DNA of 54,914 nucleotides from an uncultured Acidobacteriota bacterium (GTDB taxonomy: Bacteria > Acidobacteriota > Blastocatellia > Pyrinomonadales > Pyrinomonadaceae): assembly GCA_937871585.1 (NCBI GenBank), contig CALMPJ010000194.1, positions 1 through 54,914 of the forward strand, given 5' to 3'. The position numbers and the translations under genes were made by a program. This document shows, piece by piece, positions 16,558 to 25,532 of this stretch. Each line of letters opens with the position of its first letter. The stretch's first letter is position 1. Under the pieces are notes generated by a model. It did no database searches. It was not told the origin of the DNA and was given only the letters and a program-made list of their open reading frames with translations.

Positions 16558-17658
16558 TCACCCGAAGATATTCCGCACCTTGTCCATAAACGACTCGTCT
16601 TCGAGGTCGTGGGTTTCGATCTCGGCGAGCTGTTCGAGGAGTTTTCGCTGTTCTTTGGTGAGCGATTTCGGAGTTACTAGCGTCGCGGCAACGAACAGGT
16701 CGCCTTTGCCGCGGCCGCCGAGGTTTGGCATGCCGTGGCCTTTGACACGGAAAACGGTTCCGGACTGTGTGCCGCCCGGAATTTTCAGATCTTCTTCACC
16801 GTCGAGCGTTTGAACTTTTAGTTCAGCTCCTAGAGCAGCTTGGGCAAACGTGACCGGAACTGCAGTGTAAAGATCAGCACCCTGCCGTTCGAAACGCTCG
16901 TGATCTTTCACATGCAGCACGACGTAAAGGTCGCCTGACGGGCCGCCACCGACGCCGCTTTCTCCTTCGCCTGTTATTCGCAAACGCGAACCTGTATCAA
17001 CGCCCGCAGGTATCTTGATCTCGATCGATTTTTCGCGTTCGACACGGCCATTACCTTTACACGCCTTGCACGGAGTCTTGATGACACGGCCAGAACCTGA
17101 GCAGTTCGGGCAAGTTCGCATTACGCTAAAAAAGCCCTGCGAATATCGAGTCTGTCCGGCGCCTCCGCAGGCGACACAAGTTTCGGGCTCAGTTCCCTTT
17201 TCGGATCCTTTGCCATCGCAATCGTCGCAGTTTTCGAGTCGCGGAATGCGAAGTTTCTCGTCTTTTCCGGTCGCAGCGTCCTCGAGCGTGACCTGTAGGT
17301 CGAATCTAAGGTCCGAACCACGTTGAACAGTCGATCGGCGTTGGCTCCGCTGGCCAAACATATCGCCGAATCCGAACATATCGAAAATATCGTCGAAATT
17401 TGTAAAGCCCGGATCGAATCCGCCAGCACCGGCTCCGACTCCTTGGTGACCAAAACGATCATACGACGCCCGTTTCTGAGCATCCGACAACACTGAATAC
17501 GCCTCAGCAGCCTCTTTGAACTTGTCCTCGGCTACTGCGTCGCCCGGATTCTTGTCAGGATGATACTGTACCGCCAACGCACGGTATGCCTTTTTAATAT
17601 CAGCATCCGAAGCCGTCTTCGCAACACCCAGAATTTCGTAATAATCTCGCTTGCTCAT
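16558..17658 (-). CDS. dnaJ: Chaperone protein DnaJ
   Basis: 366 residues, type I Hsp40 co-chaperone that stimulates DnaK ATPase. J-domain with HPD at residues 33-35, Gly/Phe linker ([19 protein letters not shown]), then four zinc-finger repeats [24 protein letters not shown] and CKACKGNG, then the substrate-binding C-terminal domains ([19 protein letters not shown] and so on). All parts are intact. Last gene of the minus-strand hrcA-grpE-dnaK-dnaJ heat-shock cluster, separated from dnaK by an 85-base gap with a hairpin. Confidence 0.97.
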   Translation of the reverse strand: MSKRDYYEILGVAKTASDADIKKAYRALAVQYHPDKNPGDAVAEDKFKEAAEAYSVLSDAQKRASYDRFGHQGVGAGAGGFDPGFTNFDDIFDMFGFGDMFGQRSQRRSTVQRGSDLRFDLQVTLEDAATGKDEKLRIPRLENCDDCDGKGSEKGTEPETCVACGGAGQTRYSQGFFSVMRTCPNCSGSGRVIKTPCKACKGNGRVEREKSIEIKIPAGVDTGSRLRITGEGESGVGGGPSGDLYVVLHVKDHERFERQGADLYTAVPVTFAQAALGAELKVQTLDGEEDLKIPGGTQSGTVFRVKGHGMPNLGGRGKGDLFVAATLVTPKSLTKEQRKLLEQLAEIETHDLEDESFMDKVRNIFG

Positions 17659-17678
17659 CTACTAATACTCTCTAACCT

Positions 17679-17713
17679 AAAAAGCGTCAGTCCAAATCAA
17701 TTGAACTGACGCT
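17679..17713 (-). terminator. Intrinsic terminator or attenuator between dnaK and dnaJ
   Basis: On the minus strand a 9-base stem AGCGTCAGT/ACTGACGCT (17713-17705 and 17691-17683) with a 13-base loop is followed by a T run at 17682-17679. It would lower dnaJ transcription relative to dnaK. Confidence 0.7.
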
Positions 17714-17743
17714 ATATTATTTTCCAATATCAGCCCGATTTTC

Positions 17744-19549
17744 TCAAGCCATCGTCAACATCGCTGCCGTGATGCGGTTGGCGGCGGATTCGACCTTGCT
17801 GAATTGGTCTTGGATCTGCGAGATGCTTTCGGACTTGAGCATTTCTTCCGCTTCGTTTAGGACGCCGTTGATCGACTGCTGGTCTTCGAGCTGAAGCGTC
17901 TTGCCGACCTCGGTCATTGCACGGCGAGCGTTTCGAATGAGCGAATCGAGTTTGTTTCGTTCAACGATCAACTCGCGTTCGCTGCGGTCCTTTTCGACCG
18001 ACGTTTCAGCCTCGATGATAAGACGTTCGATCTCATCCGGAGCCAAGCCCGACGACGGCGTGATCTGCATCGCCTGTTCGAGCCCCGTCATCTTGTCTTT
18101 CGCAGATACACTGACAATTCCGTTGGCGTCAATCTCGAACGAGACATCGACCTGCGGCACGCCACGAGGTGCCGGTGGAATGCCGACGAGCTCGAATTTA
18201 GCGAGCGAGCGATTAGCCGACGCGATCTCGCGTTCGCCCTGCAGAATGTGAATTTCCACCGACTGCTGGTTATCGACAACGGTCGTAAAGGTCATCGTAT
18301 TCTTGAGCGGAATGGTCGCGTTTCGCGAGATCAGTTTGACGAACAAACCACCGCGAGTCTCCAGACCAAGCGACAAAGGCAGCACGTCGAGGAGAACGAT
18401 GTCCTTTACATCGCCGGTCAGTACGCCGCCTTGGATCGCGGCTCCCATCGCGACAACCTCATCCGGATTGATCTCCGATGACGGCTCTTTGCCAAAGACT
18501 TCGGTCACCGTGCGAGCAATGATCGGCGAACGGGTCTGCCCACCAACGAGGATCACCTTGTCGATATCATTAGGCTGGAGCTTAGCGTCCCACAGAGCCT
18601 TTTGGCAGGGCTCGACCGACGATTCGACCAGGTCGCCTACTAGTTCCTCGAACTTTTCACGTGTCAATACCGCATTAATATGCTTCGGCCCCGAAGGATC
18701 GGCGGCGATGAACGGCAGGCTGATCGTCGTTTCGGCTACGCTCGACAGCTCGCATTTTGCACGTTCGGCTGCCTCTTTCAATCGCTGCAAAGCGAGACGG
18801 TCGCCGCGAAGATCGATGCCGTTTTCGGTCTGAAAACCTTCGACGAGCCAGTTGATGATGCGTTCGTCAAAATCTTCACCACCGAGGAATGTGTTACCCG
18901 AAGTCGACAGCACCTCGAAGACGCCGTCGTTGATCTCCATGATCGAGATATCGAACGTACCGCCGCCGAGGTCATAAACGGCGACTTTTTCGGTCTTCGA
19001 TTTGCCGAAGCCGTACGCAAGAGCGGCGGCCGTCGGCTCGTTGATGATCCGCTCGACTTCGAGACCGGCGATCTTTCCGGCGTCACGAGTCGCCTGTCGC
19101 TGCATATCGTCAAAATACGCAGGAACAGTAATGATCGCCTCAGTGATCTTATCGCCAAGAAATTCTTCGGCAGCGAGCTTGAGTCGCTGTAGCAAGATCG
19201 CAGAGATCTCAGGCGGGCTGTAAATTCGGTCGAGCACCTTGATGTGGGCGTCGCCATTCGGCGATTTTGTGATCTCGAACGGCACGCTCGCACGCATCTT
19301 TTCGACCTCAAGCGAGTCGTATTTCCGCCCGATCAGACGTTTGACGGCATAAAGCGTATTCGCTGCATTGGTCACTGCCTGACGCTTTGCGATCTGGCCG
19401 ACGAGACGCTCGTCTTTATCCGTAAAGCCGATGACCGACGGCGTCGTGCGTCCGCCTTCTTTGTTCGAAATGATCTGAACCGTGCCGCCTTCGAGCACTG
19501 ACACACAGCAGTTCGTCGTACCGAGATCGATTCCAATTACCTTGCCCAT
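17744..19549 (-). CDS. dnaK: Chaperone protein DnaK (Hsp70)
   Basis: 601 residues. ATPase domain: [13 protein letters not shown] phosphate loop, [31 protein letters not shown] and [13 protein letters not shown]. Linker [22 protein letters not shown], substrate-binding beta domain, then the helical lid. The protein ends in the lid at ITAAMLTMA. The disordered acidic tail ending in EEVD-like or EFEEV sequence, usual in about 635-residue DnaK, is missing. It could be an alternative Hsp70, but its position in the hrcA-grpE-dnaK-dnaJ cluster makes it the main candidate for that operon's DnaK. No CIRCE repeat was found upstream. Confidence 0.95.
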   Translation of the reverse strand: MGKVIGIDLGTTNCCVSVLEGGTVQIISNKEGGRTTPSVIGFTDKDERLVGQIAKRQAVTNAANTLYAVKRLIGRKYDSLEVEKMRASVPFEITKSPNGDAHIKVLDRIYSPPEISAILLQRLKLAAEEFLGDKITEAIITVPAYFDDMQRQATRDAGKIAGLEVERIINEPTAAALAYGFGKSKTEKVAVYDLGGGTFDISIMEINDGVFEVLSTSGNTFLGGEDFDERIINWLVEGFQTENGIDLRGDRLALQRLKEAAERAKCELSSVAETTISLPFIAADPSGPKHINAVLTREKFEELVGDLVESSVEPCQKALWDAKLQPNDIDKVILVGGQTRSPIIARTVTEVFGKEPSSEINPDEVVAMGAAIQGGVLTGDVKDIVLLDVLPLSLGLETRGGLFVKLISRNATIPLKNTMTFTTVVDNQQSVEIHILQGEREIASANRSLAKFELVGIPPAPRGVPQVDVSFEIDANGIVSVSAKDKMTGLEQAMQITPSSGLAPDEIERLIIEAETSVEKDRSERELIVERNKLDSLIRNARRAMTEVGKTLQLEDQQSINGVLNEAEEMLKSESISQIQDQFSKVESAANRITAAMLTMA

Positions 19550-19602
19550 AATTTTAAGTACCTACGTTTTTGTTTGGGAGATTCGAAGTTCGTGCTGTGA
19601 GG

Positions 19603-20484
19603 CTAAGCAATGTCGTTCGTGGGATCTGTCGTTTCCGCCGACTTATGAGCGGCGTCAAATAGCGCGTCCATGTCGATACCAACAGAATCTTCGATGATCG
19701 CAGACTCAACCTGTGGAGCGGCCGAAGAAGTGGCTCCGGACGAGACCTTCACCATCGAATGTCGTATCACTTTGTTGCCGATGCGATAGCCGCGAAGCAT
19801 CTCGTCAATGACCATGTTTGGAGGCATATCATCACGCTCTTCAGCGGAAACTGCCTCGTGGAAATTCGGATCGAACGGCTCGCCGACGCCATTGATCGTC
19901 GTCACGCCCATTCCGGCGAAAACTTCGTTCATCTGCTGATTGACGAGCACAAGTCCGTCGACAAGCTGCTGAAAATCGGCGCTTCGACCTTTCGATTCTG
20001 CTGGAACTGCGTCGAGAGCTCGGTTGAGATTGTCCAGAACCGGCAGCATCTGCGCAGCGAGATTCGCGATCTGGTCTATGAAGGCACCGCGGCGTTCGCG
20101 GTCCATTCTGTATTTGAAATTCTCGAAATCTTTGAGCCTGCGGTCGCTCTTTTCCTGTATTTCGTTGCGTTCGTTCTTAAGCTCAAAGACCTTTAGCTTC
20201 AGCGACGCGATCTCGTTTTCAAGCTCAAGAGTACGGGTTTTTGTCGCCACGTTTGCCGGAGCAGCATCGGTCGCCGGCGGCAAAGTAACCTCGGCCGTAA
20301 CAAACTCGGGCACCGACATATCGATGTCCGAGTCGGCGATCTCGATCGAGAGGTCCGCCGTGATGTGCAGATCCTTTTCTTTCGCTTCGAGTTCGCGAAT
20401 GAAGTCATCGACCGACGTAGTCGAATCGAGATTGATTTCGTCGAGCGAATCTTCCGGCATTGGAATTTGGTCGTTTGAGTTCAT
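19603..20484 (-). CDS. grpE: Nucleotide exchange factor GrpE
   Basis: 293 residues, longer than typical GrpE (about 200). An acidic, low-complexity N-terminal third (residues 1-90) precedes the long dimerising coiled coil (LELENEIASLKLKVFELKNE and RRLKDFENFKYRMDRERR). The compact head domain has LVLVNQQMNEVF, GEPFDPNFHEAVS and GYRIGNKVIRHSMVKVS, all conserved. It releases ADP from DnaK. A 40-residue acidic tail follows the fold. Start ATG 20484 is 25 bases downstream of hrcA stop; same operon. Confidence 0.95.
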   Translation of the reverse strand: MNSNDQIPMPEDSLDEINLDSTTSVDDFIRELEAKEKDLHITADLSIEIADSDIDMSVPEFVTAEVTLPPATDAAPANVATKTRTLELENEIASLKLKVFELKNERNEIQEKSDRRLKDFENFKYRMDRERRGAFIDQIANLAAQMLPVLDNLNRALDAVPAESKGRSADFQQLVDGLVLVNQQMNEVFAGMGVTTINGVGEPFDPNFHEAVSAEERDDMPPNMVIDEMLRGYRIGNKVIRHSMVKVSSGATSSAAPQVESAIIEDSVGIDMDALFDAAHKSAETTDPTNDIA

Positions 20485-20509
20485 TTGAAATTTGGGCTGA
20501 GACCCAAAT

Positions 20510-21655
20510 CTAGTTGCGTGAGGGGTCTGCAGACATCATTTTTTCAAGCGTTTTGGCCACGTAAGACACGATCGATATCATTCGGGCATATTCGATTCGT
20601 GTCGGGCCGAGGACACTTAGTGTCCCGACTGCTGTACTGCCGCCAATTCGGTAAGGGGCCGAAATGAGCGTGCAGTTTTGCAAGGAAGGCGTGCGGTTTT
20701 CTGTGCCTATGACGACTTGAACATCGCCTTTGGCGGCCGCTGTCGCGTCGATACATTCCGTAAGGATCTGCATCAGCCGCGATTTTTCGCCGATCGTGTG
20801 CAGTAACTCGCGAAGTCGTTCAAGGTCGGCAAAATCGGTCTTCGTTAGCATGTTCGAAGTGCCGTCGATGAACAGTTCGCCCGCCGTATCTTCGTCCTCG
20901 ATGCTCTCGGTGCAAAGTATCACGGCAGTCTGCAGCAGTTTGTCAAACAAAGCCTTTTCTTCGTGCATGAGATGCATGATCTCATTTCGAATTTCGGCCA
21001 GGCTCTTTCCGGCGAACTCTTTGTTGAGATAATTTGCCGTTCGATCCAGTTCGTCTTTTGCAAACGCCACATTCAGCCGAATTATCTTGTTATGGACAAT
21101 GTTCGGTGCCGAGACGAGAACGACCAAAATGCGATTGTCGCTCAGGTTTACGAACTCGATATGCTGCAATCTGTCGGTCGCCAAACTCGGGCTAACGACG
21201 ATACCAACATTATTTGAAAGAGCTGATAACAAATGGGAAGTACGTTCCATCAATCGGTCCGGTGTGTCGAACGCGTCTTTCGAATTCAGGCCGTATTCTT
21301 CGCCTATGCGATGAAGGTCGTCATTCGAAATGCTCAAAACGCCGAGCAAATTGTCAACGTAGAACCGGTAGCCAGTATCAGTCGGTACGCGGCCGGCCGA
21401 GGTGTGTGGCTGCTCAAGCATCCCTTTTTCCTCGAGTTCTGCCATCACATTGCGGATCGTAGCAGAGCTAAGTCCCGTTGCATTGGCAAAACGTTCGGCG
21501 AGCACCTTAGATCCCACGGGCTCTCCCGTGACAAAGTGTTCGTTGATAATGGCTGTCAAGATGATCTGACCACGATGATCAAGTGCGTTTTTAGTGCCCT
21601 CGCCGCCTGGGTATGCGTCGCGTCCGGCCATCTTGCTTTGGGGTGTTTGAATCAT
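20510..21655 (-). CDS. hrcA: Heat-inducible transcription repressor HrcA
   Basis: About 381 residues from ATG 21655 (ATG 21631 is also possible; the frame extends to a TTG at 21712). N-terminal winged helix with LTAIINEHFVTGEPVGSKVLAE, SSATIRNVMAELEEKGMLEQ and HTSAGRVPTDTGYRFYVD is diagnostic. The C-terminal GAF-like domain ends IGPYRI-type GGSTAVGTLSVLGPTRIEY. HrcA represses dnaK/groE operons by binding CIRCE (TTAGCACTC-N9-GAGTGCTAA); I see no such repeat in this operon's upstream regions, so the site may be diverged or elsewhere. A TTGACA lies at 21719-21714 on the minus strand as a possible -35. Confidence 0.95.
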   Translation of the reverse strand: MIQTPQSKMAGRDAYPGGEGTKNALDHRGQIILTAIINEHFVTGEPVGSKVLAERFANATGLSSATIRNVMAELEEKGMLEQPHTSAGRVPTDTGYRFYVDNLLGVLSISNDDLHRIGEEYGLNSKDAFDTPDRLMERTSHLLSALSNNVGIVVSPSLATDRLQHIEFVNLSDNRILVVLVSAPNIVHNKIIRLNVAFAKDELDRTANYLNKEFAGKSLAEIRNEIMHLMHEEKALFDKLLQTAVILCTESIEDEDTAGELFIDGTSNMLTKTDFADLERLRELLHTIGEKSRLMQILTECIDATAAAKGDVQVVIGTENRTPSLQNCTLISAPYRIGGSTAVGTLSVLGPTRIEYARMISIVSYVAKTLEKMMSADPSRN

Positions 21656-21746
21656 ACTGCCAATCGGCGGTATGCTCTTCCCATATAAAGGGATATCATT
21701 TCGCGAGCCCAAGTGTCAAGAATAATTTAACACTGCACAACACTGT

Positions 21747-22472
21747 TTGACTGAGCAACTACCGCAAATCAGGGAGATATACGCCGAGGCGTTTCGTTGG
21801 TTCGACCCGAAACGCAACGTGCCTGTGATAAATGTAACATTTTATCCGTATATAGGCATCAATCATACGATCCGCGTGCGCGAAGGCGTCGTTCACGTTC
21901 GTATCGGCGATATATGCCGCGAAATGCCGCTGCCGTGTCACAAAGGCCTCGCGTATATCCTGGTCGGCAAGCTGCTTCGCAAGAAAATCCCTTCCGGTGC
22001 CCGTGAGGTCTATAACGCCTATATCAAATCGGACTTTGTTCGCGAAAAAGCGACCTCGAACAAAGCCGAACGTGGTCGAAAGGTCGTGACAACAACGAAA
22101 GGCACGGTTTACGATCTCGATTCGATCTTTGACACGCTGAACCGCGACTATTTCAGCGGCAAAGTGCCAAAACCAACGCTCACTTGGTCAGCACGCAAAA
22201 CGTTCCGCATCCTCGGCCACCACGATGGAACGCTTGACCACATCACGATCAGCCGCTCGCTCGATTCGATCGACGTGCCAAGATACGTCGTCGATCACGT
22301 CGTTTTTCACGAAATGCTCCACATCGTCCATCCCGTCCGCACCATCAACGGCCGCCGCTACATCCACACGCCCGCGTTCAAGCGCGACGAGGAAAAGTTT
22401 CAATACCACGACCAAGCAAACCGTTGGATCGAGCAGAATGTTCGGCGGCTGAAGCGTGCGGCGAAACGTTGA
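21747..22472 (+). CDS. SprT-like zinc metalloprotein
   Basis: 241 residues. Residues 120-240 have the SprT-like domain: DLDSIFDTLNRDYFSGKVP, then HEMLH at 188-192 and a further His at 207 (IHTPAFKRDEEKF). HExxH with a downstream His is the zinc site. The first 110 residues (RWFDPKRNVPVINVTFYPYI, GINHTIRVREGVVHV) are an unassigned beta-rich part. There is no ATG in the first 58 codons; TTG 21747 is the best start by position. SprT-like proteins include DNA-protein crosslink proteases, but bacterial members are largely uncharacterised. Divergent from hrcA. Confidence 0.75.
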   Translation: MTEQLPQIREIYAEAFRWFDPKRNVPVINVTFYPYIGINHTIRVREGVVHVRIGDICREMPLPCHKGLAYILVGKLLRKKIPSGAREVYNAYIKSDFVREKATSNKAERGRKVVTTTKGTVYDLDSIFDTLNRDYFSGKVPKPTLTWSARKTFRILGHHDGTLDHITISRSLDSIDVPRYVVDHVVFHEMLHIVHPVRTINGRRYIHTPAFKRDEEKFQYHDQANRWIEQNVRRLKRAAKR

Positions 22473-23051
22473 TCATCTTGTTTCAAGCCGTTCCAACGGC
22501 ATCGGTCCACGCGGAACACTACATTTTCAAAATAGACCTAAGTTCTTATCTATCAACAGCTTGTGGCAGGTTTGTACAGAGATCGTTCCAGCCGTTCCAG
22601 CCGCGTTCCAAGGCCTCGTGGAACGTGTAACCGATTGCATTCATTGGGCTTATGGCGATGAAACAGTCAAATTTCGCTACTTTTTAAAAAAATGTAAGAA
22701 CATGTCTTAAACGAATGTCAAACATCAATCTCCGTTGCAAGTATAGCACAATTTTGCTCAAATGTGTGCGACTTTTTGAAGAATTCTGACATTTTTTAAT
22801 TCTTCGGCTGAGCCGTGAATGCAGTGCGGTCAGGCTCGCCTGACCGACAAACTCGCCCCATAAATCACGGAGTCCGCGACAGCGGACGACATTGGCACAA
22901 GCCCGCACGGAGTAAGGGCGTTACACGACATTTAGTAGTATCGGCGTACGCCGTCAGTTCGTACAATAGTTGTGGACGCGGCTAAAGATTTGAGCTGCGC
23001 GTAACGCCCTTACTCCGAAGACTTCGTGCGGGCTTGTGCCTATAGGCTCCC
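22473..23051. other. 579-base non-coding, repeat-rich intergenic region
   Basis: Convergent gap between the SprT-like gene and a lipoprotein gene. No credible coding region. The left 300 bases are AT-rich and contain repeated GTTCCA words but no clear gene signal. From 22827 rightwards it is full of palindromes: CGGTCAGGC-TC-GCCTGACCG (22827-22846), GTCCGC-GACA-GCGGAC (22872-22887), a long inverted repeat (22894-23040), and a GGCGTACGCC centre inside it. Confidence 0.7.
22894..23040. repeat. 147-base imperfect inverted-repeat element
   Basis: Left arm 22894-22924 begins GGCACAAGCCCGCACG and ends GGGCGTTAC. Right arm 23001-23040 begins GTAACGCCC and ends CGTGCGGGCTTGTGCC. The arms pair over about 31 bases apart from one short extra loop (around CGAAGACTT at 23016-23024) in the right arm. 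The interior carries a GGCGTACGCC palindrome. The structure suggests a MITE/REP-like element rather than a simple terminator. Confidence 0.8.
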
Positions 23052-24659
23052 TCAATCATCCGCCAACTGAGCAATGATCTGCCCGATCAGGCCAAAATCG
23101 GAAACCGTACGGCGTTCCATGCCGAACGTCTTGAATGTTGTTTCGGTCAGGTAAGTCGAGACATAGATGGAATCTCCCCGGTCGGCACTGAAAAAAATCT
23201 CCGCCAATTTGGGTGTCATAGTCGATTCCCGTCCGAAGGTAACCGAAAGTGAATCTTCATTAAATTGATAGGAAATAACCGAAGAGAGGCTTGGCTCCGT
23301 TACGGGAGCAGGTGCTCCGGGAGTAGGCACTTTCCGTCGAACAGATTCCGCGTCTCCGATAGTCCAGGTTGCATCAGTGTGCTCGGCCAAAATTTCACTT
23401 TCCATCGACCTAACCGGGCTGTGAGCATTTGCGACGAGTTCCGGCAAAAGTGAACGGATCATTTTCCCTTCGTCCACAATAACGGTGCTAAGCACCGGCT
23501 TTTCACCGTCCTGACTCATATTCCACGTCATCGGTGCATTAACGCCAGCCGAAAAGAATAAGATTGGATCTGCGATACCATACGGTTCGAAAAGCGAGCC
23601 TGCAAACTCGTCTATTACCTTGCCCGATATTCCATCCATGTTTCTCTTCGCGATTTGGATGATCGATCGCCAGGCCGCCTCGGCATTCTGGAAATTGTAT
23701 TTCGTCGCGACAAATGCGGAAGACGGAACTTCGGAAAAGGGGTTCCTATCTATCCGACCACGGCTACGCATCGTTTCAGTAAAGACAATCGCCACATCCG
23801 CAGGCATTGCGATTTGGTATTTGTCTTCTATGCCTTGGTCACCTTTGCTCATCGTCCAATTGATATCGGTGATGGTGCCACGAATTAGCTTTGGTAAGAT
23901 TCCAGCGACAGCCGATTGGATCTCGGATTCGTCGCTGGCTTCGGAGGCTAGTTTCATGCCGATGACGCCGGATATTTGGGCAATGCCGTCGGTGGAGACG
24001 TAGCCTCGGGCTAGGGTTCCGGGTTCGGTTGGTTTTATCTTGTCGGTTTTTAGGATGCTGTCGGCTTCGCCGCGGCGGACGGCGATGCATTTGTCGATTG
24101 ACGCCTCGTCGTTGGCGAAATAGAGGATGCCGTCTATGAATAGGGCGTAGGCTTTGCGTTTGTTTTCGGCGGTCCAGGCGAAGTATTTCCCGCCGTGTTT
24201 GTCGCTTTTTTCGAGCTTTGGTTCGCTGCCGTAGATCTCCGCGACAAAGCCGCCGAGTTTCTTCTCGGCGAACGCCACGGCCGTCGAATTCCACGAGTGA
24301 GTATCAGCAACCGCGACGAATCGCGGTTTCACACTGCCGACAGATTGTTCGTCGGTGAGCTTTTCTTCAGTGGCCTCGAAACCGAGAACGGCGACGGCGA
24401 GCTGGACGCCTTTGAGAGCCGAAAGATCGGGCTGAGACTTAGCGACTTCCTTAAAAGGCTTGGCATCAACGATCGGCTTGAGCGCAGCCGCAAGGTCGTT
24501 CGTCTCAAGGTAAACGAGTGTTTCGGCCGGAACCAGCGTACGCATATCCGACGGCTTGGTGGTGCAGGATAGATTTAACGCAAAGACGCAAAGTAGCAAA
24601 GACGCAAAGGTAATAAAGGGAAATCTTAATGAACTAGCGACGTGTAGATCGCTATTCAC
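23052..24659 (-). CDS. Probable lipoprotein of unknown function
   Basis: About 535 residues from a GTG at 24659; ATG 24740 is an alternative that would add 27 residues. The N-terminus has a hydrophobic run FPFITFASLLLCVFALNLSC ending in LNLSC, a lipobox. The body resembles secreted proteins with repeated LVPAETLVYLETNDLA-like segments (DUF3352-like style) and has no enzyme motif. Most of the signal-peptide codons come from the left arm of an inverted-repeat element (24577-24610), so the start region may be recent. The gene is monocistronic and followed by a repeat-rich gap. Family assignment is weak. Confidence 0.6.
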   Translation of the reverse strand: MNSDLHVASSLRFPFITFASLLLCVFALNLSCTTKPSDMRTLVPAETLVYLETNDLAAALKPIVDAKPFKEVAKSQPDLSALKGVQLAVAVLGFEATEEKLTDEQSVGSVKPRFVAVADTHSWNSTAVAFAEKKLGGFVAEIYGSEPKLEKSDKHGGKYFAWTAENKRKAYALFIDGILYFANDEASIDKCIAVRRGEADSILKTDKIKPTEPGTLARGYVSTDGIAQISGVIGMKLASEASDESEIQSAVAGILPKLIRGTITDINWTMSKGDQGIEDKYQIAMPADVAIVFTETMRSRGRIDRNPFSEVPSSAFVATKYNFQNAEAAWRSIIQIAKRNMDGISGKVIDEFAGSLFEPYGIADPILFFSAGVNAPMTWNMSQDGEKPVLSTVIVDEGKMIRSLLPELVANAHSPVRSMESEILAEHTDATWTIGDAESVRRKVPTPGAPAPVTEPSLSSVISYQFNEDSLSVTFGRESTMTPKLAEIFFSADRGDSIYVSTYLTETTFKTFGMERRTVSDFGLIGQIIAQLADD

Positions 24660-24721
24660 GACATCTTTGATCGTCCTGAAATTTCTTCCTTTGCGTCTTG
24701 GCGTCTCTGCGTCGATGCGTT
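24577..24721. repeat. Inverted-repeat element, family with the copy at 34471-34553
   Basis: Left arm AACGCAAAGACGCAAAG... (24577-24610) and right arm ...GTCGATGCGTT (24688-24721), 34 bases each, match as reverse complements at 28 of 34 positions. The arms are built from GACGCAAAG-type units. The same arms recur around 34471-34553. The left arm overlaps the signal-peptide codons of the lipoprotein gene. Confidence 0.8.
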
Positions 24722-24749
24722 GAAAATTCTGTGCTAACATCTTTTCGAT

Positions 24750-25532
24750 ATGACTCAAGTATTCACTAAAGACATCTTACAGGGAAACGTCGCGTTTGTG
24801 ACAGGCGGGGCGACGGGCATTACTGCGGGTGTGGCTAGGGCGTTTGCTGAGCATGGCGCAAAACTCGCTATCACGAGCCGCAAGCTAGAGAACCTCGACG
24901 CGATGCAGCAGTCGATCGAAGCCATGGGCGGTGAATGTTTGACGATCGCAGCGGACGTTCGCGATTTCGAAGCTGTCGAAAAAGCCATCGCGGCGACGGT
25001 CGAGCATTACGGCAAGATTGACATCGTGGTTAACGGTGCTGCCGGAAATTTCTTGTGCAATGCCAACGAACTGAGTCCAAATGGTTTTGGGACCGTGGTC
25101 GATATTGATACTAAGGGCACGTTCAACGTCTGTCGTGCGTCATTCGAAGCGCTTAAAGAATCGCAAGGGCAGATCCTGAATATCTCCGCGACGCTGCATT
25201 ATCTCGCAACACCGATGCAGATTCACGTCTCGGCGGCAAAAGCCGGCGTCGATGCGATCACGCGAAATCTGTCGGTCGAATGGGGTCGCCACGGCATCCG
25301 CGTCAACGGCATCGCGCCGGGACCGATCGAAGATACCGAAGGAATGAAGCGTCTGCTGATGCCGGAATTGAAAGACAAACTGACGCGGCGAATTCCGCTA
25401 CAGCGATTTGGAAAGATCGTCGATATCGAAAACGCCGCTCTGTTTCTAACGTCCGACGCCGCAAGCTACGTCAACGGCGTGACGCTCGTCGTCGATGGCG
25501 GACAGTGGCTGTGCGGGACGAGTTTTGGTTAA
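24750..25532 (+). CDS. SDR oxidoreductase, 2,4-dienoyl-CoA reductase-like
   Basis: 260 residues. Nucleotide-binding VTGGATGITAGVARAFAEHG at residues 18-37, NGAAGNFLCNANELSPNGF, and a C-terminal LTSDAASYVNGVTLVVDGGQ typical of SDRs. The usual YxxxK catalytic Tyr is a His here (HVSAAKAGVDA) with the Lys kept. The GNFL segment and this arrangement match the peroxisomal-type 2,4-dienoyl-CoA reductases (DECR2), which reduce unsaturated fatty acyl-CoA with NADPH. No signal peptide. Overlaps the end of the convergent large exported protein gene by 4 bases. Role in fatty-acid breakdown is inferred. Confidence 0.85.
   Translation: MTQVFTKDILQGNVAFVTGGATGITAGVARAFAEHGAKLAITSRKLENLDAMQQSIEAMGGECLTIAADVRDFEAVEKAIAATVEHYGKIDIVVNGAAGNFLCNANELSPNGFGTVVDIDTKGTFNVCRASFEALKESQGQILNISATLHYLATPMQIHVSAAKAGVDAITRNLSVEWGRHGIRVNGIAPGPIEDTEGMKRLLMPELKDKLTRRIPLQRFGKIVDIENAALFLTSDAASYVNGVTLVVDGGQWLCGTSFG

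Noticed and set aside
21656..21750. CIRCE operator upstream of hrcA
   Set aside because: No TTAGCACTC/GAGTGCTAA-like inverted repeat could be found by eye; only a TTGACA is seen.
22456..22710. 84-codon plus-strand reading frame in the repeat-rich gap
   Set aside because: No ribosome site, no recognisable fold, and it overlaps the end of the SprT-like gene.
24577..24721. CRISPR array from repeated GACGCAAAG units
   Set aside because: Units are short, imperfect and arranged as inverted arms without regular spacers; no cas gene is in the window.
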